A DNA stretch of 64,000 bases from Candidatus Eremiobacterota bacterium (GCA_031082125.1 JAVHLM010000009.1:152372-216371), one strand, 5' to 3'; shown: positions 32,695 through 41,361, counted from the stretch's first letter. Numbers and translations are program-made. Notes: generated by a model from the letters alone, not told the origin.

Positions 32695-34800
32695 ATGGAC
32701 AACATCACACCACGGATCTCCGGCAATATCCCTTCTCCCCTCGGCGGTGCGGGAACTCCCCAGCCTCCCGCGGAGCTTCGCCAGGAAAGCCCAGGCATCC
32801 CCACCGAGGATACCTTCGAGCGCAAGGGAACCTCATCTGAAAAGCCTGAAAAGAAGGTAAAAAAAGAGGACCTCCCCGCGGGAAAGACCACTGCGAAAGA
32901 GGGCGACAAGCTCAAGGAATACACCATTCTTGCCTATATGGACGGCAGCAACAACCTTGAGGAGGCCATCCTCGACGACGTGAAAGAGATGGAGAGCGTC
33001 GCCCCCGAGAACATGAACGTGGTGGTGCAGTTCTCGCGCTACCAGAACAAGCCCATGACCGTGATGTTCCTTTCTGAATCGCTGTCGAAGGCCTTCCAGA
33101 GCAGGGAGTTCAAGGGAGTGCTCAAGGAGCTCATCGGTGACAAGGATATCGTGGAGCGTTACGGCGAGCTTCTGAAGGATCCCTACACGTGCAATTCCAT
33201 CTCTTCGGTCCTCCTCAGGAGGAATCCCGATCTCTCGGACAAGCTTGACAGGCTCGTGGACCAGACGCTCAAGGATACCTCAAACAGCAGCAGGACCCTC
33301 AAGGAGGTCATCAACGAGACGGCAGGGCAGATACTTGGCCAGATCATTGTCCAGGAGCAGGTAAGGGCCGAGGTGATGGCCCAGATGGCCGAAGAGGAAG
33401 GCGAGATTGTCTTTGAGCCCCAGAAGCCCGCTGCAGGACCGGCATCTTCACTGAGCAGCGCACCTTCGCTCATCGATATCATGGGTGATTCTCTGCAGGC
33501 CAGGGACGAGCCCCTCATCAACCAGATTGCCCGCGCTGCAGGGAGCTTCATCAAAAGCTCACAGGATACCTCCAGTGAAGGAGCCAAGGTCCTCTCCGCA
33601 TCGGGTACTCCCGTGGCAGAAGCCCTCGATGCAGGGAGAAACAGCATCATCTTTGTGGAATCAATGCCCGGCTCGGGAAAATTTGACCAGGGAGACTACA
33701 GCCCCATCCTCTCGCAGGTTGACGACGTTGAGGTGAACAAGGAGCCTCAGTGGCGGGGCGTGAGAAGGTTTGAAATCTCAAAAGATGACGACCAGAAAAG
33801 AATCAATTCAAAACAGCTCAAAGATATGGGCATGAGAGACATGTCCAAGGTGAAGACTCTCTCGGATTTCATTGCCTGGGGCATGAAGAACTACCCGGCA
33901 AAGCATTACATCGTGCTGATGAGCGATCATGGCGCCGGCTTCCTTGGCGCCGAAGAGGACCGGGGCAACATGCTCTCCCTCCCCAACATCCGTGAAGCCT
34001 TTGAGAAAGCCCATGAAAAGACCGGCATCAAGCCTGACATCATCGCCTTCGACGCCTGCCTGATGGCCCAGGCCGAAGTGGCTTACGAGCTCAAGGACCA
34101 GGCGAAGTACCTCATTGCCTCGGAAGAAATCGTGGGCGGAGACGGCTATCCCTACAGGACCATCTTCCCCGCAGTGGACAAGGCCCTCTCCGAGGGGAAG
34201 ACCGATCCCAGGGATGTGGCCTCCATATTCATCGAGGAATCGGAAAAAGCAAACAAGAAGTCCACCTTCACCCTCTCAGCCATAGACCTGGAGGCGGCGA
34301 AAAAGGTTGTGAGCGCCGCCAATGACCTGGCGAAGGATATCCTCGAGGGCAAGGCGGACCTGGACGCCGTGAGGGAATCCTTCAAGGAAGTGCAGCACTA
34401 CAACGTGAACAGGGACAAGATGAGACCATACAGCGATTTCAGGGACCTCGGAGACCTTGTGGACAAGCTTTCAAAAAACCCTGCCATCAAGAACAGGGAC
34501 ATAAAGAGAGATCTCAAGGAGCTCAAGGCCGCCGTCGAGCAGGCCGTGGTGAAGGAAGAGCACATGCAGGACGAGGACTACGAGGGCTCCCACGGCATCT
34601 CCATTTTCGCCCCGCGCCGCCAGAGCGGTGTGAGCGTGCCTCTGATGGAGGAATACGACAAGATCCTGATGTCCAAGCGCACGAAATGGAACGAGCTGGT
34701 GAAAGTGCTCACCGATTTTGAGGGTCTCAAGAAGCTGGAAGAGGAAGAAGGAGGGAAAGGACGGATCACCTTTATCCCCCTCCCGCAGAGACGCCCGTAA
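32695..34800 (+). CDS. clostripain-family (C11) cysteine peptidase
   Basis: A 701-residue protein. I use ATG 32695 because GGAG lies eight bases upstream. It starts with a Pro/Ser/Lys-rich leader of about 80 residues and no Sec signal. The C11 fold begins at ILAYMDGSNNLEE. The catalytic His is in LMSDHGAGF (H412) and the Cys in IAFDACLMAQAEVAYEL (C455). SEEIVGGDGYPY follows, as in clostripain. The family cleaves after Arg or Lys. Residues 130-320 form an insertion not seen in short members. A terminator lies right after the stop. The missing signal suggests another export route or intracellular use. Confidence 0.9.
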   Translation: MDNITPRISGNIPSPLGGAGTPQPPAELRQESPGIPTEDTFERKGTSSEKPEKKVKKEDLPAGKTTAKEGDKLKEYTILAYMDGSNNLEEAILDDVKEMESVAPENMNVVVQFSRYQNKPMTVMFLSESLSKAFQSREFKGVLKELIGDKDIVERYGELLKDPYTCNSISSVLLRRNPDLSDKLDRLVDQTLKDTSNSSRTLKEVINETAGQILGQIIVQEQVRAEVMAQMAEEEGEIVFEPQKPAAGPASSLSSAPSLIDIMGDSLQARDEPLINQIARAAGSFIKSSQDTSSEGAKVLSASGTPVAEALDAGRNSIIFVESMPGSGKFDQGDYSPILSQVDDVEVNKEPQWRGVRRFEISKDDDQKRINSKQLKDMGMRDMSKVKTLSDFIAWGMKNYPAKHYIVLMSDHGAGFLGAEEDRGNMLSLPNIREAFEKAHEKTGIKPDIIAFDACLMAQAEVAYELKDQAKYLIASEEIVGGDGYPYRTIFPAVDKALSEGKTDPRDVASIFIEESEKANKKSTFTLSAIDLEAAKKVVSAANDLAKDILEGKADLDAVRESFKEVQHYNVNRDKMRPYSDFRDLGDLVDKLSKNPAIKNRDIKRDLKELKAAVEQAVVKEEHMQDEDYEGSHGISIFAPRRQSGVSVPLMEEYDKILMSKRTKWNELVKVLTDFEGLKKLEEEEGGKGRITFIPLPQRRP

Positions 34801-34814
34801 ATTCAGCGCTCCAG

Positions 34815-34850
34815 GCGCCGTGGCTCACTCGCCGCGGCGCTTTTTCTTTT
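34815..34850 (+). terminator. intrinsic terminator of the clostripain-like gene
   Basis: GCGCCGTGGC (34815-34824) pairs with GCCGCGGCGC (34831-34840), nine of ten bases, with a six-base loop, followed by TTTTTCTTTT. It overlaps the last codons of the convergent lipoprotein gene, whose Lys-rich tail is encoded by the T run. Confidence 0.85.
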
Positions 34851-35967
34851 TCTTGGGCGGCTCAGGGGGAAGCTTGATTTTGTACACGGTGTAGGGCGTG
34901 GTGCGCAGGTCCTTGCCTTCGTTGAACCAGGGCATCAGATGAATCTGGGAGCAGGTGACGTAGAGGAAGCCGTCCTTTGAAACGGCATAACTGTCAGGCC
35001 ACAGGAGCCTGCTGTCCTTGAGGAATATCTCGTAGCGCCCGTCGGGACCGTACCTGATGAGCTCCCTGTTCTCTATATCGCCCAGGTAAAGGTTTCCGGC
35101 CGGGTCGCAGATCATCCCGTCTGTCGTAGTGAGGGTCCCCAGCTTTTCTATTTTGTCTTCAAGCTTCTGCCCCTTCTTCCACTTGCGGGTGTGAAGGGCC
35201 GCCGTCTCAATCCGGTAGAGCTTGTTGTCGGTGAGAGGCTTGAAATAGAGATATTTGTTATCCGGTGTAAGGGCAATCCCGTCTGAGTTGATCTTGAGCG
35301 GGCCTTTCTCATTTTTTATCTCCACCCCGTTCACTCGGAATGCATAGGCAGGGTCCGAGAGCAGCGCGGCATTCTTGTAAAAGACTCTCCTGGCCTTCCC
35401 GTCTCCGAGCGAGAGGATTACAAGGGCGCCGTTTCCCGAGTCGGTGAGGTAGGCGCATTTTCTTTTCGTGTCAATTCTCACGTCATTCAGGTAGCTTGTC
35501 TTGTCGGCTATGGCGGGCTCAAAGGGATACACCCGCTCCACCGAGTTGGTCTTCAGGTTTATCTTCACGAGCTTTGCGGCGCCATCCACCACCTCTCCAA
35601 GCTCGGGAGCCGCCGGGTCCACGACCCAGAGGTTCTCCTCGCTGTCAGCGAATAGGGCCTGGGCGCATACAAAAGCCCCCTTCCCCGGCTCCCCCTTCTT
35701 CCAGGAGTTCCACTTTTCATCAGGGAAGGCTTTTACTTTCCCGCCGGGAAGGACCTCGACGACAGAGTACTTATGCTCGGGAAGCCAGCGGGGGTAGCAG
35801 AGAAAGAGCCTCCCTGCAGGCGATACTGCTATGCCGGTGAACTGGTGATCATTGTCCTGAAAGACCGTCACGAGGGGATCAGCCCCCTCGGCGGCGGAGA
35901 GCGGGCCGCAGGCTGCAAGAGCTGCTATGATTAAAAATGTCAGGATGGTGCTGGTATAACGGCGCAT
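34825..35967 (-). CDS. yellow/MRJP-like beta-propeller lipoprotein
   Basis: A 380-residue protein starting at ATG 35967 with AAGGAGG seven bases upstream. The signal peptide ends in the lipobox AALAAC. The mature part matches bacterial yellow/major-royal-jelly propellers: RLFLCYPRWLPEHKYSVVEV, LNDVRIDTKRKCAYLTDSG, then SDGIALTPDNKYLYFKPL. Such proteins are six-bladed propellers; eukaryotic ones bind amines or act in pigment formation, and bacterial roles are unknown. The C-terminal PPKKKKKRRGE arises because the gene runs through the neighbour's terminator. It probably sits on an outer or inner membrane surface. Confidence 0.85.
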   Translation of the reverse strand: MRRYTSTILTFLIIAALAACGPLSAAEGADPLVTVFQDNDHQFTGIAVSPAGRLFLCYPRWLPEHKYSVVEVLPGGKVKAFPDEKWNSWKKGEPGKGAFVCAQALFADSEENLWVVDPAAPELGEVVDGAAKLVKINLKTNSVERVYPFEPAIADKTSYLNDVRIDTKRKCAYLTDSGNGALVILSLGDGKARRVFYKNAALLSDPAYAFRVNGVEIKNEKGPLKINSDGIALTPDNKYLYFKPLTDNKLYRIETAALHTRKWKKGQKLEDKIEKLGTLTTTDGMICDPAGNLYLGDIENRELIRYGPDGRYEIFLKDSRLLWPDSYAVSKDGFLYVTCSQIHLMPWFNEGKDLRTTPYTVYKIKLPPEPPKKKKKRRGE

Positions 35968-36112
35968 AAGGAAGCCTCCTTCATTTCGGTGGTTTTCGCC
36001 AAGCGGCAGGGCATCACGGCACTGCTGCCTCTTCAAGGGAAGTATTCGACAGGGGGCGACCTCCATTCCTATGAAAAGGGGGCCGCTTTTGCGGAAGAGA
36101 AAAATCCGTTTT

Positions 36113-37624
36113 TTACACCGTGTATTCCCGCTCTATCACCTTGGTGATGCAGTTTATGGCGCCTTTAAGGGAGCTTATCTTGGTCATGTCGATGGGGATG
36201 GGCTCGTAGCCGTAATGGCGGTACACGTCCTGGGCCGCCCCGTCAAGCTCCGGGAGGCCGAAGGAGGGGATGAATATCCTGTCGCCGTCAATGACGCCGT
36301 TATTGTACGTTATCCAGGGGACATCGTTGAGATCTGAGCTCCCGAGGTAAGGGACGCGCTCCACCTTGTAGCCGTCCTTCTCCAGGCCTTTTCCGATGGC
36401 TTCGAGGCTCTTCTGGAGCTTTTTATCACCTTCCAGCTCCTTCATGAGCCTGTCGAGAGGGTTCCTGTCCGTAAGTCCGATTTTCTCGAGGAACCGGGGG
36501 AAGAGCTTCTCCAGGAACTTGGTGAGAAAGTCGGTGCCCCACCCGAGCTTGGTGAGGAGGTCGCGGCCGTATTTTCGGAACTTCACGGGGTCCTTTGTCT
36601 TGATATCCTTGAGAATATCGAGGGCCATCCCGGGATCGCCCAGCGTGACGACGGGCTTCCCCGAATCGGGGTCGCGCTTGCCCAGGGGCGTCATGGTCAT
36701 ATCTATATGAAAGGAGGGCTGCTTTCCCTTGTACCCTATGATGACGACCTTCTGACGGGGGAAGGTGCGGTCAAGCATCAGCTTCGCCAGGTCGGCCTTC
36801 TCCATGGTGGCGGCATTTTTTATCTTGAGATCGGATGCGATGGTCTCGTATTTTTCCGGGCATTTCTTCATGTTCTCGACCATGAAGGCGATGGCGTCGG
36901 AGCCAATAAAGAGGGCGTCCCTCGTGGCAAGCTGGTTCCCCCCGTCAACCTGGCGGCCCTCCATGCGCTCGTACTGAACTTCGGGGTTATTCTTCGCGAT
37001 GAGCTCCGGCACCATCATGTCGCCCCAGCCGGGGAACCACTCCCTGTCCTGGCGGATCACCTTGTTTCCCACGACAAGCGTCGAGTCCTGGGCCCATATG
37101 GAGAGGGTCTGCTCGGAGTTTATCACCTGGGCGCGCTCAGGGTTCACTATCTCTCCCTTGTCGGCCCACTCCTGGATTCTCTCCTTCACATCGTCTACAT
37201 CGACGGAATGATGGGTAAGGACGGTGAACTTCGCCGAGGGCATGGCGCTCATGAAAGTCTTCATGGCTTCAAAGTAAGCCTTGCTGTCGTGTCCTGAGTA
37301 GGTGAGGCACATATGCTTGATGGTCCCCTCGTTGGCGGGGATCATGTAGCCTTCCATATCGAGGCTGCTCTTCGTGGTGTAACGGGCCGTCACGCTGTCA
37401 ACGGAGGATTTCATTGCCGCGAGTTCAGGCGAATTTTCTTCAAGCTTCCGTGGTGATTTTAGAGGCTTCTTAGGTGAAATCCCCGGTAGTGAAGCGGAAG
37501 AGAGCTCAAGAGCATCTTGAGGGGGAGGAGGCACGGGAAGCTCCTTTACTCCCTGGAAGAGGGCTCCACCGCTCAATGGCTTGCCGGGCGGGGTGCCTGT
37601 AAGACTCCTGTCACCTATCTGCAT
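36113..37624 (-). CDS. arginine/agmatine deiminase-fold enzyme
   Basis: A 503-residue member of the guanidino-group-modifying superfamily. After a Pro-rich leader of about 65 residues the fold shows IWAQDSTLVVG with the catalytic Asp, VDGGNQLATRDAL, PSFHIDMTMTPLG with H306, and GAINCITKV with C492 near the end. That Cys-His-Asp set marks agmatine deiminases and peptidyl-arginine deiminases. The family members convert a guanidine to urea. A large lobe (about 320-425) is not typical of plain agmatine deiminase. No Sec signal is present. The start is either ATG 37624 or GTG 37633. The substrate, free or protein arginine, is unknown. Confidence 0.8.
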   Translation of the reverse strand: MQIGDRSLTGTPPGKPLSGGALFQGVKELPVPPPPQDALELSSASLPGISPKKPLKSPRKLEENSPELAAMKSSVDSVTARYTTKSSLDMEGYMIPANEGTIKHMCLTYSGHDSKAYFEAMKTFMSAMPSAKFTVLTHHSVDVDDVKERIQEWADKGEIVNPERAQVINSEQTLSIWAQDSTLVVGNKVIRQDREWFPGWGDMMVPELIAKNNPEVQYERMEGRQVDGGNQLATRDALFIGSDAIAFMVENMKKCPEKYETIASDLKIKNAATMEKADLAKLMLDRTFPRQKVVIIGYKGKQPSFHIDMTMTPLGKRDPDSGKPVVTLGDPGMALDILKDIKTKDPVKFRKYGRDLLTKLGWGTDFLTKFLEKLFPRFLEKIGLTDRNPLDRLMKELEGDKKLQKSLEAIGKGLEKDGYKVERVPYLGSSDLNDVPWITYNNGVIDGDRIFIPSFGLPELDGAAQDVYRHYGYEPIPIDMTKISSLKGAINCITKVIEREYTV

Positions 37625-37679
37625 ATGCCTCACTCTTTTCTGAAAAAGTCACTCAAGAGTACGGAATACCCTTTCTCTC

Positions 37680-37708
37680 ATTGTATACCCGGCAGGCCTG
37701 CGAGACAA
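37680..37708 (-). promoter_or_regulatory. promoter of the deiminase-fold gene
   Basis: TTGTCT (37708-37703), 17 bases and TACAAT (37685-37680) on the minus strand, about 55 bases before the start at 37624. Confidence 0.55.
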
Positions 37709-38150
37709 GAGATTTCGCGTTAGCATTTTGTTAACCTTTGGTAGGAATGACTTAAAAGAAAGCCTGCCTCCACTGTCCACAGCCTGGTGTACTGGGTGTT
37801 CTCTCAGATGGAAGCGGCAGGAGAGGAGTCGCAATCCCCTTCACATCGGGGCTGTCATTCCTTCCATATAATATACTGCTTCACTCCATCACTGCCCACG
37901 TGGAGCGGCCTGTCCCGGGAAAGCCGATGAGCCTCTGGATCAACCTGAACCCCTGCAGAAAATATTTTTCTGCCCCTTTCCGCCGGACCATCCGCCACGC
38001 ACCGCCGCAGAGGGCCATTTCTCTGCGATGGCAGGGCTTTCAGAGGTTCTGGCAAGAAAAATCGCCGAAGGAGCTTTTCAGGCTCTTCAGGCACCATTCA
38101 CTGATGGCATTGAATGTCAATAACGACAAGCATTTCTGCAGATGACCATT
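37709..38150 (+). other. gene-free stretch between divergent genes
   Basis: About 440 bases between the deiminase gene promoter and the HNH gene promoter. Short open frames of about 80 codons exist on both strands (37900-38145 plus, 37855-38097 minus) but have no ribosome site or recognisable motif. No repeat or RNA signature was seen. Confidence 0.5.
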
Positions 38151-38179
38151 TTGACATGACCTGATTATTTTTGTATAAT
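38151..38179 (+). promoter_or_regulatory. perfect-consensus promoter of the HNH gene
   Basis: TTGACA (38151-38156), exactly 17 bases, TATAAT (38174-38179). Both boxes match the sigma70 consensus at all positions, the strongest promoter in the window. Transcription should begin near 38186. Confidence 0.85.
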
Positions 38180-38239
38180 ATCAATAGAGATACAAAAGTA
38201 TCTGCTCTCTCTGCAAAAAATTGTGAAAGGAGGATTATC

Positions 38240-40675
38240 GTGCATACCGGTGAGATCCGCGAGTATCCCGGCTACGAGGCCGTCATGGAGGGCGGGCAGG
38301 TTTTCAAAGCTGTCCCCGGCCTCCCGCTGGTCACGTACGGCGCCGACGAGGTGCTCTCGCGGTCGAACTGCCGCCATATATTCCGCGATCTCACCGCCGA
38401 GGTCCTGGACTGGAACCTCTGGTGCCTCTCCCAGGCGGGGGTGAAGCTTGACCTTCTGATCGGGGAAACGCTTCTCTCCATGAACGGGAAGCTCGAGAGG
38501 CTCGGCTACGTGAGGACTTCCGACTTTGTGCGCGAAGAGCTGGGGATTTCCTCCAGGAGCGGCTACGAGCTGATGCGGAACGCCAATGAGCTTCAGAACC
38601 TCCCCCTCATCAGGGAAGCCATTGAGAGCGGGCAGCTCCGCAAGAGCGCGCTGCGGTATCTTTTCCAGGTCGTGACGCCTGAGACTGAGGCGGAGTGGCT
38701 TTCCAGGGCCATGAGCCTCACGGTGAGAGAAATTGAAGAGGAGGTGAAGATATTTAAATCTGGAGCCGGAGAGGCCGGCACAGATGCTTCGGAGGATACT
38801 GAAGGCGACCCCGGGGGGAGCGGTATCAACGCATTCGTCGCCGGGGATGACGATGAAGAGGACACGGGGAGCCTCGCAGTGAACGTGAGGGTTCCTTTTT
38901 CTGTTGCCGCGAAGTGGGACAGGGCCCTTGAGGTCTTCCAAAAGTGTGAGGAGGCAGACCTCCCTTCGGAGTCGTTCGTGGAGGCCCTTCTTGCGGAGTT
39001 CGTCGCTTCGGCGCCGCTCGAGGGGATCGGGGAACTGGCCACAATGGTGGAGGCAACCGAGGATTCTGGGACAGGGAACCCTGGGGCACCTTGCGCCGGG
39101 AGACTTTCTCTCTGTCATCAGCAGGGGAAACTTTCCCAGGGCAGTGAGGCTTCCAGTTGCTCCAGCAGCAATCCCGGTGATGGCATCCCCCGCGGCGAAT
39201 CCTCCGATGTTCCCGGCACTCCTGGTGCACAAATGCAGGATTCTCACTGCCATCCCGGCATCGAGGAGAAGATCCTTCTCATAGGCGCCCTGGCGGGGGC
39301 CATCGGCTCTCTCGATGACGAGGCCTCCTTCGGCGAGCGGGACAAGGAAATAGCCCGCCAGGTCCACAAGGATCTTGAAGAGGTGTCGCGCCTCTGGGAG
39401 TTTCTCCCCTGGAAGCCCGTCACGGTGGAGCTTCCCCAGGAGTTTCAAGCTCCCGCGAGCCACAGGCCCAATGCCGATACCGCCGTCACCCCGGACGGGA
39501 CCCTGGTGCATCCTGCCGCAGATCCCTTCGAGACGGTCGCAAGGCTCCGGAAGATGGCGACGCTGCGCCACTCCCTCTCCTTCTACCAGGGGAGGCTCCT
39601 GCGGACCCTCAACAATTTCGGGCTTTACAGGGACATGCTCTTCCTCTCCCTGGGGCACTATACCAGGGAGCGCCTCGGGATGTCCCGCAGCACCGCCTAT
39701 TCCCTCATTAAAATGGAAAGGAGTTATTTAGAGTATCCCGATATGCTGGACCTTGTGCAGGAGGGGAAGCTCACCCCCGAGCAGGCGCGGCATCTTGCCA
39801 AGGTCTTCATCGAGGGGACCCGCGTCCAGGGGGCGTGGCTCTCCTACGCACAGCAGGTCCCGGTGGCCACCCTCATCCAGGCGGTCGAGGGGTTCCTCCG
39901 CTTCGCGAAGAGGGCGGTCCACAAGAAATGGGACATAGAGCCCGAGGCCTTCGAGGTGGCCGTCACGGGGAGGTCCGTCAAGAGGGTTTCCCCATCACTC
40001 TCGAATGCCATAGAACCCTTTGGGGATAAGGGTTTTGACGCCGCAGTCCAAATGTGCGCACAGCAAGAAACAAGAGAAGGGGGACATAATTCCGGGGGAG
40101 CTGTCATCTGGGAGGTCACCCAGGGCAGGGAGCACCCCGATCTCCCCGAGATTCTCTCGATCCTCTCTGGGGAGACCCCCAAAGAAGGAGCCTTCGGGCC
40201 AGACCCCCGGGACAGGAGCGCCCTTATCCGCTTCTTCCTGAAACGGGACCTCATCCCCCTCTGGAACCATGCCGCAAGGCTGTGGGGAGCCTTCAGGTCG
40301 GAAGGGGCCTTAGATTCAAGTCAGCAGCTCGCCCTCTTCATCGAGGCCCTCCTCGACGCCTTCCTCTCAACCTGGGACCACCCCGAAAAAAGAGACATCC
40401 ACCACCGCACCCTGGCCCGGGACCACTATCAGTGCCAGGCTCCCGGCTGCCGGTGCCGCAGGAATCTCCAGGCGCACCACATCAAATACCGCTCCCATGG
40501 CGGCCCCGATACCGAGGGAAATCTTACCACCCTCTGCATGGCCCACCACCTCAGGTGCCTCCACGAGGGGCACCTCGTCATCAGGGGCACGGCGCCTCAT
40601 CACCTCACCTTCAGCTTCCCCCGCGGCAGAAGGTACCGGTGGTGCCCGGCATCGGAGAGAGATCTCGGAGGGTAA
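38240..40675 (+). CDS. HNH endonuclease with duplicated helical domain
   Basis: An 811-residue protein from a GTG start with AAAGGAGG six bases upstream. Two similar helical segments occur. One (about residues 40-175) has VREELGISSRSGYELMRNA; the other (about 435-590) has TRERLGMSRSTAYSLIKME. They look like an internal duplication with helix-turn-helix character. The C-terminus is a classic HNH nuclease: RDHYQCQAPGC, then LQAHHIKYRSHGG, NLTTLC and AHHLRCLHEG. The layout recalls DUF222/HNH repeat-family proteins that occur in several copies in some genomes. Its role, mobile or defensive, is not established. Confidence 0.85.
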   Translation: MHTGEIREYPGYEAVMEGGQVFKAVPGLPLVTYGADEVLSRSNCRHIFRDLTAEVLDWNLWCLSQAGVKLDLLIGETLLSMNGKLERLGYVRTSDFVREELGISSRSGYELMRNANELQNLPLIREAIESGQLRKSALRYLFQVVTPETEAEWLSRAMSLTVREIEEEVKIFKSGAGEAGTDASEDTEGDPGGSGINAFVAGDDDEEDTGSLAVNVRVPFSVAAKWDRALEVFQKCEEADLPSESFVEALLAEFVASAPLEGIGELATMVEATEDSGTGNPGAPCAGRLSLCHQQGKLSQGSEASSCSSSNPGDGIPRGESSDVPGTPGAQMQDSHCHPGIEEKILLIGALAGAIGSLDDEASFGERDKEIARQVHKDLEEVSRLWEFLPWKPVTVELPQEFQAPASHRPNADTAVTPDGTLVHPAADPFETVARLRKMATLRHSLSFYQGRLLRTLNNFGLYRDMLFLSLGHYTRERLGMSRSTAYSLIKMERSYLEYPDMLDLVQEGKLTPEQARHLAKVFIEGTRVQGAWLSYAQQVPVATLIQAVEGFLRFAKRAVHKKWDIEPEAFEVAVTGRSVKRVSPSLSNAIEPFGDKGFDAAVQMCAQQETREGGHNSGGAVIWEVTQGREHPDLPEILSILSGETPKEGAFGPDPRDRSALIRFFLKRDLIPLWNHAARLWGAFRSEGALDSSQQLALFIEALLDAFLSTWDHPEKRDIHHRTLARDHYQCQAPGCRCRRNLQAHHIKYRSHGGPDTEGNLTTLCMAHHLRCLHEGHLVIRGTAPHHLTFSFPRGRRYRWCPASERDLGG

Positions 40676-40710
40676 TGGTTGAGGTGGCTCTGCAGCAGAC
40701 GGGTAATCTA

Positions 40711-40755
40711 TTTCTGCAACAAACTGTTGCAGAAAGCCGGCTTTTATTGTATACT
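40711..40755 (+). promoter_or_regulatory. promoter and operator-like palindrome of the AbrB-PIN pair
   Basis: A perfect inverted repeat TTTCTGCAAC (40711-40720), AAACT, GTTGCAGAAA (40726-40735) covers the -35 TTGCAG (40727-40732); 17 bases later comes TATACT (40750-40755). This is a likely binding site for the AbrB-type antitoxin. Confidence 0.7.
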
Positions 40756-40792
40756 ATAAATGTAAGAATTCCTTACTTTAGGAGCTGAGAGC

Positions 40793-41056
40793 ATGAAAGA
40801 CGAATGCATGGCGAGAATGACAAGCAAGGGGCAGATCACTCTGCCGGCCCGCATCAGGAAAAAAATCAATGCCGGCACGGGCGACTACATCTTGTTCCGG
40901 GTGAGGGGCAAAATCATAGAGCTCGAAAAGGTGGACCTCTCCTGGGAAGAGCGCTTCAATGCCCTTGCAGGCACCATAGAAGAGCGCTTCAAAAAGGAAA
41001 AGATATCGAAAAAGGACATTGAAGAAGCCATAAAATGGGCAAGAGAATCGTCATAG
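40793..41056 (+). CDS. AbrB/MazE-type antitoxin
   Basis: An 87-residue protein. The N-terminal half is a SpoVT/AbrB swapped-hairpin DNA-binding domain (MARMTSKGQITLPARIRKKI, then DYILFRVRGKIIEL). The C-terminal half is helical and charged, the usual toxin-binding part. AGGAG lies eight bases before the ATG. It overlaps a PIN gene by 22 bases. That PIN gene is broken, so this is now an orphan antitoxin. Confidence 0.9.
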   Translation: MKDECMARMTSKGQITLPARIRKKINAGTGDYILFRVRGKIIELEKVDLSWEERFNALAGTIEERFKKEKISKKDIEEAIKWARESS

Positions 41057-41142
41057 ACACCAACGTGCTTATCTCCGCCCTGGGATGGAGCGGCGCGGAG
41101 AGAGCCCTCCTCATGCAATGCAGGGAGGGCGTTTTTCAAGAT
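41035..41142 (+). pseudogene. PIN-domain toxin, truncated
   Basis: The first 35 or so codons are a PIN nuclease start (RIVIDTNVLISALGWSGAE, with the first catalytic Asp in IDTN). They then run into sequence that makes no PIN sense after REGVFQ. A full PIN domain needs about 130 residues with three more acidic sites, so the toxin is dead. The break coincides with the end of the cas10 remnant on the other strand. Confidence 0.8.
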
Positions 41143-41145
41143 GAA

Positions 41146-41361
41146 AGTGCTTTTCTGAGGCACAGAGGGCGAAAGGGTGTAAAGGGCATGGGTATAGGAG
41201 AGGCTGTTGCCTTCTTTCTTTGAGGGACAGTAGAGCCTGGCTTTCTTTCTGAAGGAGGCTTTAGAAACGATGAAACTGCCCCGCTCGGCGAGCCTGCCGA
41301 TGTCATGAAGGAGGGCTCCAAGGGCAATCTTATATGCTTCCTTGTATGGTGCGTTCTTCAT
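41146..41361 (-). pseudogene. cas10: cas10/csm1 HD-domain remnant
   Basis: About 70 codons from ATG 41361 resemble the N-terminus of Cas10/Csm1, the large subunit of type III CRISPR effectors: KEAYKIALGALLHDIGRLAE (HD pair H19-D20), a Cys/Lys linker, and SYTHALYT where Csm1 has its second His block. Beyond codon 62-70 the frame is the antisense of the PIN and AbrB genes and has no Cas10 similarity. The palm, zinc and D4 domains are all missing. No other cas gene or repeat array is in the window. The start directly abuts the stop of the GIY-YIG gene (TGAATG). Confidence 0.65.

Noticed and set aside
37855..38145. Two overlapping frames of about 80 codons, one on each strand
   Set aside because: No ribosome site, no motif and opposing directions; neither can be told from chance.
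38165..39658. 497-codon open frame opposite the HNH gene
   Set aside because: A long antisense frame created by GC-rich third positions; no recognisable motif. The plus-strand product has clear HNH and helical domains and a consensus promoter.
41035..41361. A complete CRISPR-Cas system
   Set aside because: Only an HD-like fragment is seen; there is no repeat array, no cas1/cas2 and no other effector gene in the window.
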